From Hydnum rufescens UP504 (taxonomy: Eukaryota > Basidiomycota > Agaricomycetes > Cantharellales > Hydnaceae): DNA of 18,255 nt. The first letter of the stretch is position 1. Every line of letters begins with the position of its first letter. The DNA lies in NCBI GenBank assembly GCA_014904985.1, contig MU129402.1, positions 1-18,255 on the forward strand, given 5' to 3'. Below the pieces are notes generated by a model. The model was not told where the DNA came from, searched no databases, and was given only the letters and a program-made list of their open reading frames with translations. Made by a program: the position numbers and the translations under genes. This document shows positions 11,088 through 18,255 of the stretch, piece after piece.

Positions 11088-11186
11088 TAGTGGATTACGC
11101 CAAATGTAGATGCCACACAGCGTAAAAGCACAGTCGTGGAGCAAATATTCTTCTCCGATGTAAGCACAGGGCCTCAATATTTCTCC

Positions 11187-11194
11187 TTATATTT
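11187..11194 (+). promoter_or_regulatory. Conserved TTATATTT in the 5' spacer, copy 3
   Basis: Counterpart of the elements at 337 and 5093, 235 bp before the proposed start at 11422. Purely a comparative observation. Confidence 0.22.
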
Positions 11195-11421
11195 AGTTGT
11201 TAATTCTGTCCTCGTTGACCTTGGTGAATGGTGTCATTGCTGTACGGATAACGTAGGGAATAATCGAGCCGCCTAAGGTCAAGCGAAGCGGCTGAAGACG
11301 AATCCTCGGATCTTCTATACAGTTCAACAGGACTTCATTTGTCTCCGTTCTCATCAATTGATGTATAGCACATATAAGTCACCATTTCCTTCTCCGATCC
11401 ATCCCCTCTTTGCCCTCCATC

Positions 11422-13684
11422 ATGGAGACAGCGGATGTCACTGTAGTCAACATCTTTGGCGGCTCGTTCTTTGGTAATCTCATCACTGCTTTGTCAGTCT
11501 CCTCTAGCCTTAAGGATGGGCACGGCAGCACTGACCTAACGTATTTGGCAGATGCTTCGGTGTGCTCACTATCCAGGCCTTAGCTACTATCATGCATTCC
11601 CAAATGACGGAAGGCCATTGAAACTGGCGGTACGTCTCTCCCTATATGTCCTTGAAATGTGCATTCGTCGCCCATTATCTGGCCCTTTCTCAGGTGGCCT
11701 TTTTATGGTAAGCGTTGCACACATTTCTCTTGCGAGGTATATTCCTCATCTTCCACCGTAAAGGACATTGGAAGCATTCCAACTGTTGGTATATCCTTTT
11801 CTGTGCTCTTCAACTATTGTCAAGAAATAAAACGGAGGCTTACTGTTGGTTGACACCATGTGCGTTACACAGTGTGTGCACTACTCAGTCTTTATATTGG
11901 TGGTTCGTTGCAAATTACCATAATTCTTTGGCTCCGGGGCGGGCGACGTGGTGCGTATTGGGTGTCTCACGCCCATGGACCATTCCTTCTCTCACCCATG
12001 AAATCATTGCATATTCATAGGGAATTCCTAATATATCAAATCAACACAGTAAGTACTGAGTCAGTTCTTGTTGCGGAGGCCCTTATCGTTGCTCCGGCAC
12101 TATCTACTTCAAGTCCTGCGCATCAGTCACTGTCCAGACATTCTTCGCGCATGGCGTCTATTCTCGTATGTCTTGCCTCATATCCTCGCCGGAGGGGCCT
12201 CGCATTCATTCCCAACGATTTCCATAGTGAGCGCGAATCTCTATGTAGGAGTGCTTGTGGTACGTTGTGGTCCTGACATCGTAATAGATCAGTCTGAAAG
12301 TCATGCACTATGATGTTGTAGCAAGTCTTGGTGTTTCTTCAGTTCGGTTAGTCTTTTCCGATTATCATGGCTTTGTCGATGACTCCTTCCGTCTGATTCT
12401 TCCCTTTCCAGGAGTCGGTACCGGTTGGTACTCATCTTCATATGTCTCAATCGACTGTGACTTATTGTATTTCGATGAAATTGATGCTTTGGCGTGGTGC
12501 AGTGACTGCCATTAAAGCGTATGCATCCCTGTATTCTCTTCAACAAGGCCACAGCTAACAATTTGCTGGTCTGATTTGGTCGTATCTCTTCCTGTTGTAG
12601 GAACCTGATACTAGACTTTCGAGTGATGGTCAGGGAGTGTAGATGGTTCGTTGTGTCATGGCTCACTATTCAAGTGCGTCTTGGCCCCAATCTGTCTTCC
12701 CTTGCTTTGTAACACCCTGACACCCACTCTTGCCTTCGCTGATGCATGGGTACATGGTGTGATTATGTGGCATTCAGGCAATCGCTGATATTGTGATTAC
12801 AACATGCATGTGTATCTTACTTGCGACGTCGGCGGACCGGGTTCCAGAAGTAGCGTTGGCCCTAATACATTTGACGACGCCACATTCATGTACTAAATCG
12901 GTCCCTTTGTTCGACTAATGATCTCGCGCATCGTTGCGTGGCACAGGACTGATTCAGTAATCAACCGCATGGTATTGTACACCATTAGTACGGGGTTAAT
13001 CCCTAGTGTTCTCTCATGCTTCCTTCTTGTGATGGTGCATTTCAGCAATATCTTTTCGTTTCAGAGTATGACAATTCTGAACTAATTACGGGGATAGTTT
13101 GCCAAATACGGGTTCCATTTTAGTGAGATTGCTATCGGCATGGTAGGTTACTTGATGTTTCCGTGTCCTGCTCGTTCTTGAACGAGCATATTTCTATACA
13201 AGACTAATTCCTCGATTCTGTTCCAGCCACTGGGCGCGTTTTATTCAATCACCATGCTCGCCAAGTACCTCCATATAATTCGCCTCATTATACGCGCGAT
13301 GCTGACACAACTTAATTTTATGTTGCCTTTCAGCCTGCATATGCGAACATCACTCCGGGCGAGGCTTGCTACACCAAGCCCCATGGGACTAACCAGCTAC
13401 TCTTTCAAAAAGATAATGCGGCAGAATGCATGGGATCATGGAAGTGTACGTTTCGATGCTTATATCGTGGCCTTTATAATAATATCAGGGGGATGAGGTG
13501 ATGCTAACTGACGGTGATCGGAACTTGTCCTTTTTTCTAGGAAGAGAGGTTCCATGTTACGAGGATACATATCACTACGGAGACCGAGGTGATAAGTGAT
13601 GATGTCGTCATGAAACCCATGGTCCGTATTGGACGTTACCTAGATTTTTCATGCTGCTCAATGATCCGTTTTCTATCGTGGTGA
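11422..13684 (+). pseudogene. DUF6534-like membrane protein gene, copy 3, two frameshifts
   Basis: Best preserved copy in several exons. It opens at 11422 with VNIFGGSFFGNLITAL and a good donor GTCAGT; later pieces include VAFLW (11694-11707), LYWWFVANYHNSL then GRATW (about 11890-11949), VQTFFAHGVYS, SANLYVGVLV, LVFLQFGVG across a splice, and LHMRTSLRARL near 13336-13366. The last exon begins EERFHVTR and ends with TGA at 13682-13684. One base is missing near 11579-11582 in the exon that reads TVQTSSYYHAF in copy 1, and one extra base near 12820 disrupts the run MCLLLRRRRTGF. Apart from these the splice sites are largely kept. Its membrane role is inferred from the family only. Confidence 0.62.
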
Positions 13685-14139
13685 CTCATCAGCATAGTGA
13701 TACAAAGGTGGGGTTTACAGTGGTTTAGGGCCCTTTTTTTGGTTTCCCGGGGGGGGGGGGGGGACCGAACCCCAATGATTCAGTTTGGCCCCGACGAATA
13801 CGCAATGGCCAGGTGTGAATGTTGATGTGGCTTTGGATGGTTAGAAGTAGAGAAATCCACCCTGCTTAATCACAGGCGGCCCTTCAAAATGAATCCTTAA
13901 TGCAACACTCATGTAATTAAATCTAGACCTTCTGCTCTACACGGACGACTTCATCACAGGAAACAATGAGCACTTCTATCGCGTGCACCAGGGCTGGTAT
14001 TTCTATGGCTGCGAACAAGGCCACGGCTTGCATTGGACCCTGGAACAAAACTCGATAGGTGCCTAGGTTAGCAAAAATCAAAAAGATTCCCTATCAATTT
14101 GACTGGCACAAGGAGGGCCAGTACAATCGAATCAACGCC
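13685..14139. other. Spacer between convergent parts of unit 3
   Basis: No conserved coding frame seen. Contains the 15-G run at 13749-13763 described separately. Confidence 0.35.
13749..13763. repeat. Homopolymer of 15 G
   Basis: An uninterrupted run of 15 G just past the end of the copy 3 gene, flanked by a T run. The matching site is nine G in copy 1 (2860-2868) and GGGAGGG in copy 2. It looks like slippage expansion in a tract shared by the units; its length may also be affected by sequencing error. Confidence 0.8.
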
Positions 14140-15050
14140 CCGCTCTCAAGAACTTGCAAGCTCAGGAACTCATGTACAGGTTCTTGAGCTACCCGGCAGA
14201 TCTGGGTAGAACTCACCTCACTTTCGACTCGAGCCAAGATAACGGAGAGCCAAGTGATAGAGCGGGATAGAACGGCTGACAGACAATTCAAAGTGTTGCA
14301 GAGAACGCCTCCATGGCACTTTCGAGGTTTGATGTGTTTCAGTAACCCCAGTTGCGCAGGACCCCAAGGTGTGAAGAACTCTTTCTTGACTCGACCTCAA
14401 TTTGCGGCGAGAAAGTTCCACAACAGAAAGACGCTCCGAGAGCCAGAAAGCCGATAACCAGAGACAGGAAGCCAAGTCCATTGTGCCTTCTCGCAGAATG
14501 AGAGACCAGACACCGACTGATACAACTGGAGGGAGTGACGGACCAAAACGTCAAAATCGAATGCAGATATAAATTCAGATTATCCATTTCATCAGAGAAC
14601 GGACATTACTCTCCATGGAATGCTAAAATGACGAGACATCAGTGTATCGGAGAAAACGAACTAGCCAAAGGACGATCAGAAAATATTTCGCATGGCTTGT
14701 CGAGGAAAGAACAAGGGTCCTATGCGGAGCTGCAAAGAATGATGGAGGGAAAATCAGGGCTTGGAACGGCAGCACACCCTCATCTCCGTGGAAGAAAAAA
14801 CTTGGAGACATAATCGACAGAACAATCTGAAGCAAAGTTCGCACCAGGAGTCCAGAACGAGTGAAAGCGAGGCGGAAATGAACAAGCTCGATCAGACGGA
14901 TAAAAATGGGAGTTGGGGCGTTAGCCTTGGTTGAGAACCGGGGGCAAGGAGCGAATATGAGCGGAGAACAGATGAGGAAGCCAAGAGAACGTCAGCAGGG
15001 ACAAGCATCTCGTCAAGTTGTTGTCAAAGCTCGGAAATGAGGATGCATCG
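14140..15050 (-). pseudogene. Possible decayed minus-strand gene of unknown function, copy 3, truncated
   Basis: Counterpart of the candidates at 3240-4792 and 8070-9673, lacking its 5' half because of the deletion near 15052. Shared pieces are DEMLVPADVLLASSSVLRSY near 15010-14950, ASDCSVDYVSKFF near 14840 and LPPVVSVGVWSLILREGTMD near 14530-14470. The donor-like GTGAGT is kept at 14216-14211. No known domain recognised. Confidence 0.28.
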
Positions 15051-15104
15051 GTTGCTGCTTCAAACATCTGATAGGTGGCATGGCGGCATGTAGTGTTGCC
15101 GAAG

Positions 15105-15220
15105 ACTTGACCTGAAGTCGGCTTAAGTCCGGAGTCAGTCCGCTTTGGGTCGAGTCAAATCCTTTGATTACCAATCTTTGGGCTTGACTTGACTTGACTG
15201 GGGCTTGAGTTCGACTTGGG
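15105..15220. repeat. Degenerate CTTGA-type simple repeat
   Basis: The cleanest part is CTTGACTTGACTTGACT at 15183-15199, with looser echoes such as GACTTGACCTGAAGTC on the left and CTTGAGTTCGACTTGG on the right. It sits at the point where the tandem array ends. Confidence 0.6.
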
Positions 15221-15269
15221 GTGTAGTTAGGTAAACCAATATGTACATAGATATAATCCTTGAAGAACA

Positions 15270-15293
15270 CTATCCTGTGTGCCACACAGATAG
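15270..15293. repeat. Small hairpin
   Basis: CTATCCTGTGTG is followed after one base by CACACAGATAG, which pairs with it apart from one bulged base. It could be a cruciform, or the tip of an old element; no gene ends nearby, so a terminator role is not supported. Confidence 0.4.
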
Positions 15294-15565
15294 AGTATTA
15301 AGGACCCCCATTGGCAGGCGGTAAATCACCGAAAAAAAAATGAATACAATCCGAATTCCGTGTCTTTTCCCCCATCCTATGTCAACCTCCAGGAAGTGCT
15401 CAAGTGATGAGACTCAATCTGGCACCCACAAGGTTCTCTGTATCGATCCTCAGCTGAATCTAGAGCTTGCATCAGCAACAGCAAAGACAGCCATGCCATT
15501 GGGCATACCTGGGCATGATCTTGGGAGTTGCTAGATGTACCCAGAACTGCCGAAACTGAGCATAA
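15294..15565. other. Unassigned spacer
   Basis: Includes a run of nine A near 15332-15340 and an open frame at 15340-15534 that I do not recognise. No repeat or domain supported. Confidence 0.3.
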
Positions 15566-15898
15566 AGTTGTAATAGGGGCTTCATGGTAGAGAAAACTAG
15601 AGCAAAACTGAAAGCAAAAGTGTGACACAAGTGCCAGTTTTGTTTTTGCGGCAATACACCAGATTTGATGATGGTCCTCCAGAAGTGGCTGTACTTCACA
15701 GAACTGGGTGAAGCCCAGTTTTGTTCCAGTTTTCCACCACTTGGACCTCTGGAGCTGCTTCAAGAAACTGGAGCAAAACTGCACATTTGTTCCAGTTTTG
15801 CCCAGTTTTGCCAAGTCTTTTCCAGTTTTGATTTTCAGTTGTGTCACACTTTTGCTCCAGTTTTGCTACCATGAACACCCCTAATGCCCCCACAACTC
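15566..15898. repeat. Imperfect foldback dense in CAGTTTTG motifs (MITE-like or hAT subterminal region)
   Basis: Two perfect paired blocks define the arms: TTCATGGTAG at 15581-15590 with its complement at 15866-15875, and an 18-base block at 15613-15630 (core AAAAGTGTGACACAA) with its complement at 15839-15856. Pairing continues outward less perfectly to GTTGT near 15567 and ACAAC near 15892. Between and within the arms the octamer CAGTTTTG occurs exactly at 15635, 15716, 15793, 15803, 15823 and 15858, and as its complement at 15603 and 15774. Clusters of short motifs near the ends are typical of hAT elements, and a BED-finger fragment follows directly. Alternatively it is an independent small foldback element. 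Long minus-strand open frames across it are translated repeat, not genes. Confidence 0.6.
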
Positions 15899-16289
15899 AA
15901 AACACCTGTGCCATCATGACATCGCCAACATCAGCCAAGCACTTCCTCACCTCAAGCCATTTGGAATTCACTCATCATTCACTCCCTCACAAAAAAGCTG
16001 AAAAGGGTACCCCTAAGACTACTGACATTGATCATTTTTTTGAAAGATATGAATCCAAGAAGGGAGGTTGAGGGGGGCAAAGTGTAAATCTCGCAAGTAC
16101 ATCTGTCCCCTTCAATTCTAGGAATACAAAAAATCTTGATTGTTCAACAGATCTCTCTTTTCACAATCAAATGGCATGAAGCCTGATGATGGCTGTACTT
16201 GGTTTATCAGAATTCAGGCACAGGGACACTCCATACTCACATTGAGAAATACCATGCAGATGAGTATCTGGAGCATGCCAGACACATGG
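15871..16289 (+). pseudogene. BED zinc-finger fragment, probably of a hAT-type transposase
   Basis: A frame from ATG 15871 runs through a Ser/Thr/Pro-rich stretch to DIDHFFERYESKKGG and stops near 16068. A little downstream in a shifted frame is GAKCKSRK (16075-16097). Further on, from about 16209, is NSGTGTLHTHIEKYHADEYL. Cys-x2-Cys followed by TGTLxxHxxxxH is the BED finger layout, which binds DNA in hAT transposases; DIDHFFE before it also fits. The second Cys reads Arg (CGC), and the two halves are about 110 bp apart, either by an intron (GTACAT...ATCAG) or by decay. No catalytic transposase region follows; a putative Copia LTR begins immediately after, suggesting an insertion into this element. 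Confidence 0.45.
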
Positions 16290-16559
16290 TGTCACAAGAC
16301 TAGGTATATGACTCAGTCTCATTATGGAGAACTGATATTCTATTAAGGAAGGTTTACCTAGGTATATGACTAGGAAAGTGGAATGAGAATATGTAAGGGA
16401 ATGTATGGAGAAGCACAGCTCACCTCAGTCTCATTATGGAGAACTGAGGAGAGTCAGATGTTACTGAGAAACTATACTATAGTTGCAGTGAGGACAGGAA
16501 AGGAAATAGGGGTAATTACTATATACGGAAGATGTCTGTGAGTCTTGATTACTGACACA
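16290..16559 (-). repeat. Putative 3' LTR of the Copia element
   Basis: On the minus strand this interval starts TGTGTCAG and ends TGTGACA, giving the usual TG...CA ends with a short imperfect inverted match. It lies right after the RNase H stop codon, preceded by a purine-rich CTTGAGTGGG that could be the polypurine tract. A TATA-like word (GTATATAG) is at about 16527-16519. The partner LTR is not in the window, so boundaries cannot be confirmed. Confidence 0.45.
16300..16447. repeat. Interleaved direct repeats inside the putative LTR
   Basis: A 24-base word (starting CTCAGTCTCATTATGG) occurs exactly at 16312-16335 and 16424-16447. A 13-base word CTAGGTATATGAC occurs at 16300-16312 and 16358-16370. 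They suggest local duplication within the LTR. Confidence 0.85.
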
Positions 16560-16570
16560 CCCACTCAAGG

Positions 16571-17152
16571 CTAGCAGATTCCATTGAAACCCATCATGTC
16601 CATGAATGTATAGAATTTGTTGGCAGCAAGAGGCTTAGTGAGAATGTCTGCTGGCTGTTTATCTGTGGGGATGTACTCAAGGGAAATAATTCTGTCCTCA
16701 AGCTTTTCGCAAACAAAGTGATGGCTGACTTTGAAATGCTTCGTCTGCTCCGAGAATCTTTCATTCTGTGCAATGGCAATTGCCAACTGATTATTGATAT
16801 GGATGGTAGTCAGGCTTGTCATTGGGTGGCCCAAGTCACTGAGGAGATTGCAGAACCATATTGCATCATGTGTGCCTTGTGTCGCTGCAATGTACTCTGC
16901 TTTGGTACTCGAAATAATGACACTTGACTGTTTGTGGGAAGTCCAGCCAACGGGAGCACCACAGAGCAGCCACAGAGTTCCTGTGATTGAATGGCAATCT
17001 GCAGGGTCTCCTGCCCAATCTGAGTCAGTGAATCCACACAGTGTGTCTGACTTTGAGCCATCAAAGGTTAGGCTCACTCCAGCAGTCTTGACAAGGTAAC
17101 AGTAGATCTGTTTAAGGGCAGTCGAATGTTCAGGTCCAGGGGTAGATGCATG
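16571..17152 (-). pseudogene. Copia RNase H domain with altered catalytic site
   Basis: RNase H degrades the RNA strand of the RNA-DNA hybrid during reverse transcription. The open frame from 17152 to the TAG at 16573-16571 includes STPGPEHSTALKQIYCYL, DSDWAGDPADCHSITG, SSTKAEYIAATQG, NNQLAIAIAQN, TKHFKVSHHF and QPADILTKPL. The Asp and Glu of DSDW and KAEY are kept, but the conserved Asp of the usual DNxxAI motif reads Asn (codon at 16795-16793). No intact start exists in this frame because it is the 3' end of a polyprotein cut off by the stop at 17155-17153. The domain length looks complete. Confidence 0.85.
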
Positions 17153-17963
17153 TCAACTGAGATAGCCAACAGCAAAAGCAAGGTTGGGTCGAGTACCAAT
17201 CATTGCATACATAACCAAGCCGAGCATTGACTGATAGAATTGGACATCAGTCATAGGTATGTCTAATTTCTTGAGTTTCAATTTTGTAGCCATTGGAGTA
17301 GTCATGGGTCATGCATCAGCCATACTGAAATGCTTGAGTATGTCGTGGTGTAGGAGTCCTGCAAGATTGTGATGGTGTGTTGATTTCGATCATGTACAAT
17401 CTTGATACCAGTGTACCAATGGAGGTCTCCCATATAGTGCATGTCAAAGGTTCCAAGGAGGTTGTCTTTGCATGTAGGAAGTGAGGGTTTTGGGATGGCA
17501 AGCATGATATCATTGATGTGGGCTCTGAGTATTGTGAGTCCATGCTTATCACACTGAGTGAAGACAGCATAATCAGATTCTGTCCTTTTCCACCTGACTT
17601 TTCCAAATTCGTTTCTCATCTCTAGGTACCATTCACATTCAGCTTGTTTAAGTCCATAGAGGCTATGCAGTAACTGCCAAACCATGCCAGGCTTTGTGGA
17701 GTGAAGCCATTGGGAGTGTCCATGTAGATGAGTTCTTTAAGTATGGGGTTGAGAAAGGCTGATTTTACATTGAAATGAACAAGTTCAAGGTTGTGTTTGG
17801 TGGCAAGTGTGAGGATTACTAGGAAGGACTGTTTCTGGATCATTGGGGCATATATCTTGAAGAAGTCTACTCTGGGAACTTCAGTATAGCCCTTTGCTAC
17901 TACATGAGCTTGATAGCTGGTGATGTTGCCACTGGAGTCTTGTTTAATTTTGAATACCCACTG
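17153..17963 (-). pseudogene. Copia reverse transcriptase, frameshifted and with stops
   Basis: Begins inside the domain at QWVFKIKQDSSGNITSY (17963 downward) and continues with VVAKGYTEVPRVDFF, NVKSAFLNPILKELIYMD and NGFTP. A frameshift near 17690 leads to LLHSLYGLKQAECEWYLE, then FDMHYMGDLHWYTGIKI. A second shift near 17345 leads to ILKHFSMADA. The active-site box normally read as YVDD is here HIND (17520-17509), losing one catalytic Asp. Two TGA stops (17311-17309 and 17155-17153) stand where related elements often have Arg, consistent with CGA changed to TGA. The enzyme would copy element RNA into DNA in virus-like particles; this copy cannot. Confidence 0.88.
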
Positions 17964-18255
17964 TGTAGAAGGGTAGGAAACTTAGGGTAAGAAAATGCCT
18001 AATTTTCATTATTTGAACCTTAGTCCTCAGCTAAGCTACCTATATACACAAGCAGACTTGGAGTCAGACAATGGACAGAAACTGGGATGACTAAGAACCA
18101 ACAAGTCATTTACTAATGAAAATTATGTCACCTGAATCATGTCATTGCCTAGACTCCCTAGCAAATCTCATAAATAGATCAAGGACCTTCCAGGCCAGGT
18201 GGAGCCTTCCATAATAGGAAGAGGCCAGCCAGATCCAGAGCCCATCTAAAAATAA
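17964..18255. other. Unassigned end of window, possibly another repeat
   Basis: No protein similarity seen. It begins with TGTAGAAGGG exactly where the RT homology stops, contains a 12-base inverted repeat (TAATTTTCATTA at 18000-18011 and its complement at 18114-18125) and has a TATA-like CATAAATAG near 18170. This could be the edge of another LTR or of an element inserted into the Copia copy, but there is no direct proof. Confidence 0.25.

Larger units (their letters stand above)
9695..15090. repeat. Tandem unit, copy 3, interrupted and truncated
   Basis: Third copy. Homology to the unit runs from about 9695 to 9920, breaks for about 1.17 kb, and resumes near 11088 (shared word GGATTACGC). 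It then runs to about 15052, jumps across roughly 320 bp present in copies 1 and 2 (4140-4461 in copy 1), and fades out by about 15090. It therefore carries a large insertion and a deletion and ends the array on the right. Confidence 0.85.
16290..17963 (-). mobile_element. Ty1/Copia retrotransposon, 3' part, decayed
   Basis: Order on the minus strand is reverse transcriptase, RNase H, possible polypurine tract and LTR. RT before RNase H at the very 3' end of pol, with the C-terminal motif ADILTKPL, is the Copia arrangement (no integrase after RNase H). Gag, protease and integrase are not in the window. RT homology stops abruptly at 17963, before the start of the domain, so the element is broken or interrupted there. 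Several stops and frameshifts show it is inactive. Confidence 0.9.

Noticed and set aside
1..15090. CRISPR-like or rDNA-like explanation of the long tandem repeat
   Set aside because: The units are 4.8 kb, diverged, carry spliced protein remains and contain no ribosomal RNA sequence or short repeat-spacer pattern.
15377..15847. Long minus-strand open frame (156 codons) over the foldback region
   Set aside because: Its lower part is a translation of the repeated CAGTTTTG/CAAAACTG words, with overlapping open frames on both strands. This is what a repeat produces, not a gene.

Overview
The window looks like repeat-rich nuclear DNA of a basidiomycete fungus, most likely an agaricomycete. Two things point there. 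The readable host gene is broken into very short exons by introns of about 50-65 bp, and its translated pieces match the seven-helix membrane proteins called DUF6534 in mushroom-forming fungi. The right end carries a decayed Ty1/Copia retrotransposon next to a fragment resembling a BED-finger (hAT-type) transposase. I see no intact protein-coding gene, tRNA, rRNA or CRISPR array.

Positions 1-15090 are three head-to-tail copies of one unit of about 4.8 kb: copy 1 at 1-4813 (starting at the window edge), copy 2 at 4814-9694 and copy 3 at about 9695-15090. Copy 3 is split by about 1.17 kb of unrelated DNA (9921-11087) and shortened by a deletion of about 0.32 kb near 15050. Each unit has a 5' spacer and then a plus-strand DUF6534-like gene of about 2.2 kb. 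The remaining 2 kb may hold a second, convergent minus-strand gene that I cannot name. All three DUF6534-like copies are broken, each at different places: a frameshift in copy 1, a stop plus a one-base G deletion in copy 2, and two frameshifts in copy 3. This reads as a tandem gene family that decayed after it was duplicated.

From 15091 to the end the array gives way to transposon debris. In order this is a degenerate CTTGA-type repeat, an imperfect foldback (15566-15898) dense in the octamer CAGTTTTG, the BED-finger fragment (15871-16289), a putative LTR (16290-16559) and the 3' part of a Copia pol gene on the minus strand (RNase H then reverse transcriptase, 16571-17963). Pol has stops, frameshifts and altered catalytic motifs. 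Its homology stops abruptly at 17963, and the last 290 bp are unassigned.

The genes do not form a working system. The interest lies in the tandem family, its independent breakages, its mosaic similarity pattern and the nested insertions beside it. Family names come from motif reading alone; no search was run.
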